From contig NZ_CP076060.1 of assembly GCF_018729255.1 (NCBI RefSeq), positions 2,604,001 through 2,668,000 on the forward strand: a stretch of 64,000 nucleotides of DNA. Direction: 5' to 3'. The position numbers and the translations under genes were made by a program. Under the pieces are notes generated by a model. The model worked only from the letters and a program-made list of their open reading frames with translations, had not been told where the DNA came from and made no database searches. Source of the stretch: Cupriavidus sp. EM10. Lineage in GTDB: Bacteria > Pseudomonadota > Gammaproteobacteria > Burkholderiales > Burkholderiaceae. Below are positions 54,767 to 63,353 of the stretch, in pieces; the first letter of the stretch is position 1; each line of letters starts with the position of its first letter.

Positions 54767-55673
54767 CGCGCGCTCCTCCTTCGGCCTGGCCGGCGGCCGC
54801 CGCCGGCGGCAGGTTCACCGTCGCGTCGATCGGCGCCACCTTGGGCAGCAGCGACTCGGCCAGGCCGTGGCCACGGGTGACGAGATAGACCACGGTGGTG
54901 TCGGCTGCGCGGCCGGCCGGCCCCAGGGTCGGATGCTGAAAGGTCGCGGCGAGGAAGTCGCCCTGCAGCGCACGCGGATCGAGGTCGAGCCAGCGCCCGG
55001 AGGTGTTGGTGAGCTTCACGGCCGTCACCCACTGGTCTTCGAGCCGCCACGCGGCCAGCGCCTGCGCGCGCACCGGCAGCGTGGGCAGCAAGGTGTCCAG
55101 CGCGAGGTTGCGGCGCAGGTTGACGCGGCCGATGCCGGCCATGGGCTCCACGGTGCGCAGCGGCGCGTACAGGTTTTGCGCCGCGTAGCGCGTCAACACC
55201 ACGGCCACCGGCGTTGCGCGGCGGGCGGTTGGTGTCGGGCGCTGCGCATCGTCGTCCGCGGTGGCCGAGGGGCTGGCCGGCTCGCTGTAGCGGATGGCCG
55301 GCACATCACCCTCGACGATGCGCACGGGTTCGAGCGCGGGCTGGCCCGCCTTGGCCGGCTCGGCGGCGATGTCGAGCAGGATCAGCGCGCCGGATTCCAC
55401 GTCCTGTAGTTGCAGCCGCGTGGGCGGGATGGGCGCGCTGGCGCGCAGGTAGATCGCGCCACCGGCGCTCTGCACGCGCAACTGCTCGCCGACGCCGGCC
55501 GGCACGCCGATGCGCACGTTGCGCTCGATGAAGACCACGCGCTCCTGGCCGACCACGAGCGGCACCGCCAGCGGCAGGCGCTCCCAGCGCAGGATTTCGA
55601 TGGCATTGCCCGCGGGCACGAAACCCAGGCACAACAGGACGCCGGCCAGGGCCGGAAGGAAGCAGCGCTTCAT
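54756..55673 (-). CDS. ICE protein TIGR03749 (TraK/VirB9-like)
   Basis: 305 residues with a Sec signal (LPALAGVLLCLGFVPAGNA). Mature N-terminus IEILRWERLPLAVPLVVGQERVVFIERN, beta-rich throughout, consistent with the TraK/VirB9 core-complex component. Recalled DUF3438. It overlaps both neighbours by a few bases. Confidence 0.9.
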   Translation of the reverse strand: MKRCFLPALAGVLLCLGFVPAGNAIEILRWERLPLAVPLVVGQERVVFIERNVRIGVPAGVGEQLRVQSAGGAIYLRASAPIPPTRLQLQDVESGALILLDIAAEPAKAGQPALEPVRIVEGDVPAIRYSEPASPSATADDDAQRPTPTARRATPVAVVLTRYAAQNLYAPLRTVEPMAGIGRVNLRRNLALDTLLPTLPVRAQALAAWRLEDQWVTAVKLTNTSGRWLDLDPRALQGDFLAATFQHPTLGPAGRAADTTVVYLVTRGHGLAESLLPKVAPIDATVNLPPAAAAGQAEGGARDEK

Positions 55674-56362
55674 GGGGTGTCTCCCTGCAGATTGGCACCG
55701 GGGCTGGCGGGCTTGCCGGCTGGCGCCGGGGGCGGCGGGGTTTCGATGCGCTCGGGCGCACGTGCATAGCAGTCCAGAACGAGGCCGAAGGGATTGCGCT
55801 CGGGATCGATGTCGATGCGCACGACCTTCAGCGCGTAGCGCACGAGTGCGCGCTTGACCTGCTCGGCGCCCAGGTACTCGTCGGCGCTCACGTCCAGCGT
55901 GACGATCCAGTCGTTCGCCGACACGGTGCGCACGCGCGCGGCGGGATCGTCGCCGTAGCCGCGGCCGGGAATCTCGTAGATGCCGCGCACGCGCTGGCGC
56001 AACTCGCCGTTGCTGCGCCGGAACTCGTAGTCCTGTTGCAGGAAAGCCCGGCAGCTCGGTGTGAAGTAGGCCGACAGCCCATGCAGGTTGCGCGGGTAGT
56101 CCTGCTCGCCGTTAGTCGGCCAGCGTTGCGCCTGCTGCCAGATGTAGAAGGTGAAGGCGTAGACGCTTTCCGGCGGCACGTCCCACCACTTGCGGGTGCT
56201 GCCCGAGCGCAGGTCGGGCGGCACGTGGATGGTCAGGCTCTTGGGTGCGCTCCACCAGCCGAAGCCGAGCAGCAGCGCCACCACGAACAGCGCGGCGCCG
56301 GCCAGGCGCAAGGCCTTCACATGCGCCTGCAGGTGCGCGACCTCGTTCTTGAATCGGCTCAT
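55670..56362 (-). CDS. ICE protein TIGR03746 / PFL_4703 (TraE/VirB8-like)
   Basis: 230 residues: one N-terminal span (GAALFVVALLLGFGWW) and a periplasmic NTF2-like domain (PESVYAFTFYIWQQAQRWP, NLHGLSAYFTPSCRAFLQQDYEFR). The tail is Pro/Ala-rich. VirB8/TraE-like proteins nucleate the inner-membrane complex. Recalled DUF2895. Confidence 0.9.
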   Translation of the reverse strand: MSRFKNEVAHLQAHVKALRLAGAALFVVALLLGFGWWSAPKSLTIHVPPDLRSGSTRKWWDVPPESVYAFTFYIWQQAQRWPTNGEQDYPRNLHGLSAYFTPSCRAFLQQDYEFRRSNGELRQRVRGIYEIPGRGYGDDPAARVRTVSANDWIVTLDVSADEYLGAEQVKRALVRYALKVVRIDIDPERNPFGLVLDCYARAPERIETPPPPAPAGKPASPGANLQGDTP

Positions 56363-56784
56363 GGTCTATCTCGACGCAGGGACGGGTTGGGCCGCAGGCG
56401 CCGCGTGGACCACCAGCCCGAGCGGGTGATGAGTTGCCCACCGCCCGCGTGGGCCGCCAGCGCGGGGTAGCGCAGCGCGAGCCGCCACTGAAGCTGGCGG
56501 TACAGCCAGGTGTCAGGCCGGCCGCGCTTCCACCTCCGCAACAGACCGCCGCCCACGAAGACGCCGATGCCGATGCCGGCAACGACCAGCGTGGGCACCA
56601 TCGCAATGCTGTGGGTCAGCCAGGCCAGCGGCACGCCGGCCACGAACCCGACCGCGCCCGACAAGCCGGCGCAGACCCACAGCTCGTCGGCCGTGAGCCC
56701 GCGCACGACCACCGGATGGCGGTTCAGGCGATGCGGCATAAAGGTCACGAGCCCGTCGCGCGGGCTCTCCAGGGCGCTGGCCAT
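56359..56784 (-). CDS. ICE protein TIGR03750 (TraL/VirB3-like)
   Basis: 141 residues with two membrane spans (LWVCAGLSGAVGFVAGVPLAWL and MVPTLVVAGIGIGVFVGGGLL). The preceding LNRHPVVVRGLTADE and following RWKRGRPDTWLYRQLQWRLA are typical of the family. Two starts are possible (56784 and 56739); the first has a GGGCC upstream. Recalled DUF3487. Confidence 0.9.
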   Translation of the reverse strand: MASALESPRDGLVTFMPHRLNRHPVVVRGLTADELWVCAGLSGAVGFVAGVPLAWLTHSIAMVPTLVVAGIGIGVFVGGGLLRRWKRGRPDTWLYRQLQWRLALRYPALAAHAGGGQLITRSGWWSTRRLRPNPSLRRDRP

Positions 56785-56796
56785 GGTTGCCGGCCC

Positions 56797-57162
56797 TTAC
56801 AGCACGCCGGTGGCCTTGGTCAGCAGCCAGATGCCGACGACCAAGAGGATCGCGCCGACCGCCACCGTCAGGCCGAACTGGCCCCAGGTGGCGCGGCCGG
56901 TGTGGATCTCCGCGTAGCGCGTGTAGGCGTGGTAGCAGACGCCGACGAACATCGAGGCGACCACGAGCAGCGCGATCAGCAGCACGATGTCGTAGCCGTA
57001 GTTCTGCAGCGTCTGCATGATGCCGCTGCCGGTGCCGCGCGACGGGTCTTCCAAGGTGGGCAGGGCCGCCAGCGAGACAAGCGGCGTGACAGCGAGGCCC
57101 AGCGAGGCAAGCATGGCTGCGATGCGCGCAGCGGGGCGACGAGGAATCAGCGAAGCGTTCAT
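56797..57162 (-). CDS. ICE protein TIGR03745 (pilin-like, VirB2/TraA position)
   Basis: 121 residues: a long Sec signal (AARIAAMLASLGLAVTPLVSLAA), a short periplasmic segment (LPTLEDPSRGTGSGIMQTLQNYGYD) and two membrane spans (IVLLIALLVVASMFVGVCYHAY and FGLTVAVGAILLVVGIWLL). The layout is that of a conjugative pilin precursor. ATG 57162 has AAAGGG upstream; a second ATG at 57180 is possible. Recalled DUF2976. Confidence 0.9.
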   Translation of the reverse strand: MNASLIPRRPAARIAAMLASLGLAVTPLVSLAALPTLEDPSRGTGSGIMQTLQNYGYDIVLLIALLVVASMFVGVCYHAYTRYAEIHTGRATWGQFGLTVAVGAILLVVGIWLLTKATGVL

Positions 57163-57185
57163 GGCGATACACCCTTTCATGGTGG

Positions 57186-57425
57186 TCAGGACAGGAGGAA
57201 GAAGCCCAGCACCAGGTACATCGCGACGAAGCGCACGATGACGCCGAGGAACTGGCGTTGGGTCAGGTGGTGCTCGGCCCAGCCGACATAGGCGGTGCGC
57301 ATCGCCCACACGCCCCACAGCAGCAGGACGGCGAAGACGAAACCGAGCACGACGGTGGAGACGGCTGCGGGCGCGAACCCGCCGTTGGCCTGAAAGGCGG
57401 CGACCTGATCGGCGGACGGCGTCAT
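57186..57425 (-). CDS. ICE protein TIGR03758 / PFL_4701 family
   Basis: 79 residues with two membrane spans (AVSTVVLGFVFAVLLLWGVWAM and FLGVIVRFVAMYLVLGFFLLS) joined by a YVGWAEHHLTQRQ loop. A small membrane component always found beside the pilin-like gene in these elements. Recalled DUF3262. It overlaps the upstream gene by four bases. Confidence 0.88.
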   Translation of the reverse strand: MTPSADQVAAFQANGGFAPAAVSTVVLGFVFAVLLLWGVWAMRTAYVGWAEHHLTQRQFLGVIVRFVAMYLVLGFFLLS

Positions 57426-57808
57426 GGCGACGGCGCCTCCTTGTCGGGGGCCGTGCCGCTGCGCGTGTAGTCGCCGGCCAGCGGCACGGGATCGCGCGGC
57501 TGCGCGCGCTGGGGAACGAGGTAGTCCCGCACGCCTGCGCGCATGCGTTGCAGGTCGGCGCGCAGCCGGGCGTAGTCGAAGTGGTAGCGGGACCGTTCCT
57601 GCGGCGCGGTGGCCGCTCCGCGTTCGGCCAGGCGATCCAGCAGTTCGAGCTGGCGCGTCACCGCGGCAAGCATCTCGCGCTCTGCGGCGTTGTCGGCTGC
57701 ATCGGCGGCGACGGCCGGCTGAAGCCCCGCAGCGGCGAGCAGGAGCGCGGCCAATAGCGCGGCGATGGCGTGGCGCCGGACATGCGCAGGACTGCGGAAG
57801 GTTTCCAT
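57422..57808 (-). CDS. RAQPRD family ICE protein
   Basis: 128 residues with a Sec signal (AIAALLAALLLAAAGLQPAVA). The body is helical, with the family-naming motif RAQPRDPVPLAGDY near the C-terminus. GGAGAAC before 57808 marks the start. Periplasmic, function unknown. It is found at this position in clc-like ICEs. Confidence 0.9.
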   Translation of the reverse strand: METFRSPAHVRRHAIAALLAALLLAAAGLQPAVAADAADNAAEREMLAAVTRQLELLDRLAERGAATAPQERSRYHFDYARLRADLQRMRAGVRDYLVPQRAQPRDPVPLAGDYTRSGTAPDKEAPSP

Positions 57809-57922
57809 CGAGCCGTTCTCCGGGGATGCGAATGGCTCATGCTCGAACGCCCGGTCTTCCGGCGCCGCAATCAATCGGAACCGGCCCGCCACCGCTTTCC
57901 GGCAGCGCAAGGAACGACGCGC

Positions 57923-58672
57923 CTACAGGTACTTCTTGAAGGTGGCCGCGGAGATGGCCACGGCAACGCCCAGCAGCGCCGCGCTGGGCAGCAGGATCAG
58001 CAGCGGATGCACGCTGACCGGCAGCGCGAGGTACGTGACCCAGGGCAGCACCGCCAGCGGCATCAGGCTCGCCCTGGCCCGGTGGTAGACGAAGCCCGAT
58101 TCGCGCCCGGCGCCGAAGCCGCGCACGTCCCTGCGCACCAGCCCATCGACCAGGCCGACGAAAGCAGCCATCACGAACAGCGGCAGGATCAGGATCAGCA
58201 CCAGCAGCCGCACGAGGAACACCAACACGGTGTAGGCCGAGGCGATCAGGTAGCTCTCCACATGCACGTAGACCTGTCCAAGGTAGTAGCGGAAGTCCTG
58301 CACCTGGCTGCGGGTGCCGGCACGGGATTGCGAGGCGGCATCGCGTATCCAGTCCAGCAGCCCGGTCTTCACGAACAGTCCTTGGTAGGCCCACTCGACG
58401 AGCTGCCGCGCACTGCGCCCCGGCTCCTGCACCAGCACGCTGCGCGTGAAATGCTCCGAGACCTGCGACAGCTCGTAGTTCAGCATGCCCTGCGCATGGC
58501 GCCAGCCCTGCTCGGGCCAGAAGAAGTGCATGCCGACGCACTCGATCACGATGCACAGCATCAGCGAGCCGCACAGCACGCCGAACAGCCGGAACGGCAG
58601 CGTGACCAGCCCCGCGATCAGGCCCTGCTGGCGGACCTGCTGGCGCTGGACGGCGACGGCGGGGTCGCTCAT
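57923..58672 (-). CDS. ICE membrane protein TIGR03747 (DUF4400-like)
   Basis: 249 residues with four hydrophobic segments: GLIAGLVTLPFRLFGVLCGSLMLCIVIECVGM, ASAYTVLVFLVRLLVLILILPLFVMAAFVGLVDG, ASLMPLAVLPWVTYLALPVSV and LLILLPSAALLGVAVAISA. The start overlaps the traD stop by four bases. Function unknown; always next to traD in this family of elements. Confidence 0.88.
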   Translation of the reverse strand: MSDPAVAVQRQQVRQQGLIAGLVTLPFRLFGVLCGSLMLCIVIECVGMHFFWPEQGWRHAQGMLNYELSQVSEHFTRSVLVQEPGRSARQLVEWAYQGLFVKTGLLDWIRDAASQSRAGTRSQVQDFRYYLGQVYVHVESYLIASAYTVLVFLVRLLVLILILPLFVMAAFVGLVDGLVRRDVRGFGAGRESGFVYHRARASLMPLAVLPWVTYLALPVSVHPLLILLPSAALLGVAVAISAATFKKYL

Positions 58673-60828
58673 GCCGCGGCCCCTTCATCCACGCTCGCCA
58701 TCTGCTTGAAGTCCGCCAGCAGATCGTCGGGCAGCGCCTGATCCTGCAGGCCGGGAATGCCCTTGCCGTCCCACCAGTCGCCGGCCTCGACGTAGTGCTG
58801 CCGCATGTAGCCGGCCAGCTCCTGCAGATCCTTCGGCATGGCCTCGTCGGGGTCGGGCGCCGGCAAGGGCATGCGTACCTTCCACAGGTGGCCGCCCTCG
58901 ATCAGCGCGAAGCACTGCCCCTTGGGCAGGCCGACGACGTGCGCCGGCTCGATCAGCGGCACGCTGGTACTGGTGACGCGATCCTGGGTGTTGGAGGTGA
59001 AAGCGGTGTTGCCGGAAGGATCGGAACTGTCGGTGGCGCCGCTGACCAGGGAGGTGGTGTAGACCTCCACCTGGGGAAGTTGGCGTGTCAGCAGCTCGGC
59101 CGTGATGGTTTCGCGCACGCGCAGCATGAACAGGTTGTTGAAGTTCCCGATGACCTGGCCGGCCTTGGCGCGACTGCCGATGCGGGCCTCAATGTCGCTC
59201 ATGGTCTGCGTATAGGCCGTGACCTGCACCCCGGCGCCGCCGCCCTTGTTGACCATCGGGATGAACTCGTCGCCCATCAGTTCGTTGAACTCATCCGCGT
59301 GCACGTTGATTGGCACCTTCATGCCGGCCGACGCGCCCGGCAGACCATCGTCGATGCCGAACTTGTAGATGTGGCCGGCGACGGAGACGAGATCGGAGAA
59401 CATCGAGTTGCCGACAGCGGCCGCCACTTCGGCATCCGACAGCGCATCGAGCCCGACATAGACCACGGCCCGCTTCCTGATGATCTGCATCCAGTCGAAG
59501 ATCGGCCGCGGGTCGCCCAGGTCCGAGTAGTTCGGCGCCAGCAACTGCGCGATCTTGCCGGTGGTCAGCTTCTCCAGCAGCGGCAGGAGCGATGCGACGA
59601 TCTTGTCGAAGTACGTCCGGTCGTAGCGCACCGCGCTGCGCAGGCCGTCGAGCACCGGGTCGTAGATGCGCACCTGCGACAGGTACTGCTCCAGCGCGAC
59701 GACGCGCTTCTCCCGCCCGATCATGTTGCGCGGGATGTTCTTGTCGTTCAGCTTGGCTTCGAGCTGGACGATGACCTCCCAGGCTTTCGGCTCGCTCCTG
59801 GCGAAGTAGTGCTGGGCGTACTCGATGAACAGCGCATCGATGTTGATGACGTGGCGCTGGATCAGCAGGTAGTCGGGCCGCTGCCCCAGCTCGACCAGAG
59901 CACGGGCGATGATGTTGACAAACCTCCACGCGAACTCCCTGAAGGCGGCCGAATTGCCTTCACCGGAGAGCTGGCCCGCGATGCGCGTGGCAACTTCGCT
60001 GATGCGCCCGAACCGCCCCACGGCGTTGTAGCGGGCGCTGATGTCCGGCCAGCCCAAATGGAAGACGTAGAACTCGCCTTCGCGCCCGGCGCGTTTGGCT
60101 TCCACGTACATGCGCTTGAGCAGATCGGTGTCGCCCTTGGGGTCGAAGACGATCACGACCTCGTGCTGGCCGCCCACCTTGCGGCGGATGTCCTGGGTGA
60201 TGAACAGTTCGGCCAAGCGGGTCTTGCCGACGCGGGTGGTGCCCAGCACCAGCGAATGGCCGACGCGCTCGGCCAAAGGCAGGGTGACGTCAACCTCGTG
60301 CGGCTCGATGCCGTGCAGGCGCGGCAGGCCGCCCACCGGCGGCAGAGGCCGCGCCGGGTTGAGCGGGCTGTCCCAGGCCAGGGCCTTGGCGAGCTTGGAC
60401 AGCGGGTACGGCGCGAACTCCAGGCGCTCCTCGAAGTACCGGGCCGCCCGGTAGATCGCCGTCGGTTCGACATAGCGGCGGAACTCCGGCCGGTAGGTCT
60501 GCATCAGCCGGTGCGTGTGGCGCTGGTCCCAGCGGAAACCCCGGCCGACGAACAGCCGCTGCTGGCTGACCGGCACGTCGCGGCTGGTCATCACGTAGCG
60601 CGGCAGGCGCCGGATGTTGCGCCGGTAGCGCAGGATCGCCCAGGCGTCCCGGAAGCGGATCGCACCGAAGGTCAGGAAGGCCAGCGCGCTACCCAGGCCG
60701 AGCAAGGGGCTCAGCGCGAGCGACCACGGGGCCACCAGGCACAGAAGCGCGGCGCCCGCACAGACCGCGACGGTGTAAAGCTCCACCGCTGGCCGCAGCA
60801 AGACTTCGACGGCTTGGGAGTGGGCCAT
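58669..60828 (-). CDS. traD: Type IV coupling protein TraD (VirD4 family)
   Basis: 719-residue ATPase that links the relaxase-DNA complex to the channel. Two N-terminal spans (VAVCAGAALLCLVAPWSLALSPLLGLGSALAFLTFGA). Walker A GTTRVGKTRLAE lies near residue 194-205 and Walker B VVIVFDPKGD near 225. Further conserved parts are NVHADEFNELMGDEFIPMVNKGGGAG and AYTQTMSDIEARIG. Recalled TIGR03743. Confidence 0.95.
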   Translation of the reverse strand: MAHSQAVEVLLRPAVELYTVAVCAGAALLCLVAPWSLALSPLLGLGSALAFLTFGAIRFRDAWAILRYRRNIRRLPRYVMTSRDVPVSQQRLFVGRGFRWDQRHTHRLMQTYRPEFRRYVEPTAIYRAARYFEERLEFAPYPLSKLAKALAWDSPLNPARPLPPVGGLPRLHGIEPHEVDVTLPLAERVGHSLVLGTTRVGKTRLAELFITQDIRRKVGGQHEVVIVFDPKGDTDLLKRMYVEAKRAGREGEFYVFHLGWPDISARYNAVGRFGRISEVATRIAGQLSGEGNSAAFREFAWRFVNIIARALVELGQRPDYLLIQRHVINIDALFIEYAQHYFARSEPKAWEVIVQLEAKLNDKNIPRNMIGREKRVVALEQYLSQVRIYDPVLDGLRSAVRYDRTYFDKIVASLLPLLEKLTTGKIAQLLAPNYSDLGDPRPIFDWMQIIRKRAVVYVGLDALSDAEVAAAVGNSMFSDLVSVAGHIYKFGIDDGLPGASAGMKVPINVHADEFNELMGDEFIPMVNKGGGAGVQVTAYTQTMSDIEARIGSRAKAGQVIGNFNNLFMLRVRETITAELLTRQLPQVEVYTTSLVSGATDSSDPSGNTAFTSNTQDRVTSTSVPLIEPAHVVGLPKGQCFALIEGGHLWKVRMPLPAPDPDEAMPKDLQELAGYMRQHYVEAGDWWDGKGIPGLQDQALPDDLLADFKQMASVDEGAAA

Positions 60829-60856
60829 GGTGGGCGCTTCACCTGGCTCTACCGCG

Positions 60857-61411
60857 TCAGGGCTCGATGCCGGTGGCGGTGATCAGCACCGGGTAGTGCT
60901 TGATGCCCAGGCGGTGTGCCAGGTCGTCGCCCGAGGCCGGGGACAGCACCAGACCCGGCGCGAGGCGGCGCAGCGCGGCCAGTGCCTCGGGCGTCGCGAC
61001 ATTGACCACCAGGCCCACGGCGCGCTGTGCCTGCAGCTCCACGCGCCGCTGCTTGAGCCAGGCGCGCGAGCGGTCGTCGTCACCGACCAAGAACTGCGGC
61101 GTCAGGCCCGGCGCGCGGATCACGCGGCGCGGCTCGTCGCCGGGCGACAGCCGCGCCGAGCGCACCGGCAGCATGGCCGCCTCAGCGTCCGCAGGGCCAC
61201 CGATGCGCGGCGCCGGCTGCGGCATCGTCGGTTGACCTGGCTGCGCATCCTGCGGGTTCAAGGCCCGGTAGTACGGCAGCGCGGAGGCGCCGCCCTTGTC
61301 TTCGACCACGATCAGCGGCGGGGAGACGGCCTTGTTTGCGGCGCTGCGGTCCTGCGCGTGGGCCACGGCGGCGAACATCGCCGCGGCGGCGGCAAGGAGG
61401 ATGCGATTCAT
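60857..61411 (-). CDS. ICE protein TIGR03765 / PFL_4695 family
   Basis: 184 residues with a Sec signal (LLAAAAAMFAAVAHA^Q). Conserved parts are LIVVEDKGGASALPYYRAL, FLVGDDDRSRAWLKQR and the C-terminal HYPVLITATGIEP. Periplasmic, function unknown. Recalled DUF2859. It lies 28 bases before traD and overlaps the transglycosylase gene by four bases. Confidence 0.88.
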   Translation of the reverse strand: MNRILLAAAAAMFAAVAHAQDRSAANKAVSPPLIVVEDKGGASALPYYRALNPQDAQPGQPTMPQPAPRIGGPADAEAAMLPVRSARLSPGDEPRRVIRAPGLTPQFLVGDDDRSRAWLKQRRVELQAQRAVGLVVNVATPEALAALRRLAPGLVLSPASGDDLAHRLGIKHYPVLITATGIEP

Positions 61412-61992
61412 GGCATGGGGCTCCGGGCTGAGGGAATGGAGGCGCCCGGCCCCAGCACGCGGGTCAGGTGCTGGTGGACGTTGCGGCGGTAGCGGGCGGC
61501 GGGCGCGCCACCCGCAGGACGGTGGTAGCGGCCGATGGCGACCAGCCAGTCCTCGCCCGGCATGTGCTGCTCCTGCAGGATTTCCGCGGCGATGGCGAGG
61601 TTGCGGTACGGGTCGAGCAGGTCGCAGGGGTGGTCGTAACGCTGCGCGTGGTAGCCGAGGTTGACCTGGCCGAGGCCGGCGTCGATGCGGTTGGCCGGCG
61701 CCCGGGCGAGCGCCCGGCGGATGCCTGCGCAGGCATCGACCCGCGTGGCGTAGCGTTCGGCCCGCCCGGCGACGTTGAGCGTCCACGGCCAGGGGATCAG
61801 GCGACCGCGCAACCGGGCGCCGCTCTCCTGCAGCGCGACCGCATACAGCACCGGCGACGGCACGCCCGCCTGCTGCGCGGCAAGCTGATAGGCGGGAGGC
61901 GGCACTTCTTGGGCCAGGGCGAAGCTCGCACAGGCGCAGAGCCCGAGGGCCAGTGCGACACTGCTGGCACGGAGCGCTACTGCCGCTGCCAT
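61408..61992 (-). CDS. Conjugation-associated lytic transglycosylase (SLT domain)
   Basis: 194 residues with a Sec signal ending near CASFALA. The SLT domain carries the catalytic Glu in LYAVALQESGARL; AGLGQVNLGYHAQRYDHPCDLLDPYRNLAIAAEIL follows as in VirB1-like enzymes. It opens the peptidoglycan for the conjugation channel. ATG 61992 is inside the end of the TIGR03759 gene. Confidence 0.9.
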   Translation of the reverse strand: MAAAVALRASSVALALGLCACASFALAQEVPPPAYQLAAQQAGVPSPVLYAVALQESGARLRGRLIPWPWTLNVAGRAERYATRVDACAGIRRALARAPANRIDAGLGQVNLGYHAQRYDHPCDLLDPYRNLAIAAEILQEQHMPGEDWLVAIGRYHRPAGGAPAARYRRNVHQHLTRVLGPGASIPSARSPMP

Positions 61993-62699
61993 TGGCCATT
62001 GACCTCGCGCACCACGGCGGGCAGATCGCCGGGCAGGCCGAGCGACAGCCAGCGCCCGGCGTCGTGATTGAGCGTGATGGTGCGCGCGCGCACGCGGCCG
62101 GCGTCGATGCCGGCCTGGGTCGCCCACTGGCGGATGCGGGCATCGTCCTGGCGGCTGCCGACCATGTAGAGATCGAAGGCTGTGCCGGCCGCCTGCAACT
62201 GGCGCGCGCGCTGCTCGCACGGCGGACACTCGGCCTTCACGAAAACCGCCAGCCGGCCCGAACCCCGGTTGCCGGCGCCCGGCGCCTTCGCGCCCGGCAT
62301 GTCCACACGCTGCTGGCCCGGATAGAGCCGCTTCCAGGCGGCGTCGTAGGCCCGCTGGTAGGCCAGCGTCTTGCCCACGCGCTTCGATTCCGCCTGCACA
62401 TGCAGCTCCGCATAGCGGTTGCGTTCCTCGTCGCTGCGCGCCTCGATGCCCAGGGCCGTGAGCGGATCGAGGTTCGGGGAATAGACGCCCAGCGGCCCCT
62501 GCATCAGTTGCCGGTAGCGCGCCCATTCCTCCAGCCGCAGACCCCAATCGCGCGCTAGGCGCTCGTCCAGCATGGCGTCGATGCTGTTCTGAACCTGGGC
62601 GGGAACCGTGCGCGAGGACGCAACCGGCGCCGACTGCGCCGAGGCAGCACCCGCGACGACGGTGAGGATGGCGGCAAGACCGATCGCGGCTGGTTTCAT
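61977..62699 (-). CDS. ICE protein TIGR03759 / PFL_4693 family, thioredoxin-like
   Basis: 240 residues with a Sec signal (IGLAAILTVVAGAASA^Q). The N-terminal domain has RLARDWGLRLEEWARYRQLM and LGVYSPNLDPLTALGIEARSDEER. The C-terminal thioredoxin-like part carries C158-P-P-C161 (VKAECPPCEQRARQL). Periplasmic, possibly a thiol reductase or chaperone of the transfer apparatus. Confidence 0.88.
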   Translation of the reverse strand: MKPAAIGLAAILTVVAGAASAQSAPVASSRTVPAQVQNSIDAMLDERLARDWGLRLEEWARYRQLMQGPLGVYSPNLDPLTALGIEARSDEERNRYAELHVQAESKRVGKTLAYQRAYDAAWKRLYPGQQRVDMPGAKAPGAGNRGSGRLAVFVKAECPPCEQRARQLQAAGTAFDLYMVGSRQDDARIRQWATQAGIDAGRVRARTITLNHDAGRWLSLGLPGDLPAVVREVNGQWQRQ

Positions 62700-62708
62700 G
62701 GCCGGCTC

Positions 62709-63353
62709 CTACGGCAGCGCGATGCGCTGCGTCTGGCCGTCCACGCGGAACACGGCGGCGTGCGCCTCGATGACTTGCAATTGCCAGGCGCCGATGGCAT
62801 CGCCTTCGCGCAGCAGTCGCAATTCGCGCACGGCGGCCACGCCCGGCCCCGCGATCGACAGGAAGCGCTCGCCGCCGCGCAGTTCCAGGCCTGCGACGCT
62901 GAACGGCGGCTCCGGCGCCTTGGGCTTGACCGCCTCGGCGATGCGCCGGGGCGACGCGGCAGGCGCAGCGGCTTTCTTCAGGCGGGCCTCGATGTCGCCC
63001 ACGCGGGCCTGCAGCGCCTGCAGGTCGCCGGCACGGCTGTCCGCGGCTTGGGCCTGCTCCACTTGCGACAGCCGTTCGTCGAGCGCCTTGCGGGCGGCCT
63101 CGAAGTCCGGTTGGGCGACGGGCTTGGGCTGGTTCTTCGAGGTTGCGGACTGCTGTTCGAGTTCCGCGACGCGCGTGTTGAGCGCCTGCACGTGGGCATC
63201 CTGGGCACTGGCCTGGCTTTGCTCGGCCAGGCGCGACAGGCCCACGCTGTTGACCACGGCCAGCACGCTCACGAGCAGCAGGCAGGCGGCCGCTGCGATC
63301 TTCAGCCAGCGCGCGCGGTCGGCGCCTTCGGCGGGAAGTTGCGGGATGTTCAT
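62709..63353 (-). CDS. Hypothetical ICE protein with coiled coil
   Basis: 214 residues: a short cytoplasmic tail, one membrane span (WLKIAAAACLLLVSVLAVVNSVGL), then a coiled coil over about residues 45-115 (repeated A/L/E/Q heptads) and a beta-rich C-terminal domain (FSVAGLELRGGERFLSIAGPGVAAVRELRLLREG). No family name known to me. It overlaps the pilL-like stop by four bases, so it belongs to the transfer operon. Confidence 0.82.
   Translation of the reverse strand: MNIPQLPAEGADRARWLKIAAAACLLLVSVLAVVNSVGLSRLAEQSQASAQDAHVQALNTRVAELEQQSATSKNQPKPVAQPDFEAARKALDERLSQVEQAQAADSRAGDLQALQARVGDIEARLKKAAAPAASPRRIAEAVKPKAPEPPFSVAGLELRGGERFLSIAGPGVAAVRELRLLREGDAIGAWQLQVIEAHAAVFRVDGQTQRIALP

Noticed and set aside
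58795..60882. 695-codon open frame on the plus strand opposite traD
   Set aside because: It is the mirror of the traD gene; high GC makes long antisense frames, and the protein is His/Arg/Val-rich with no recognisable domain.
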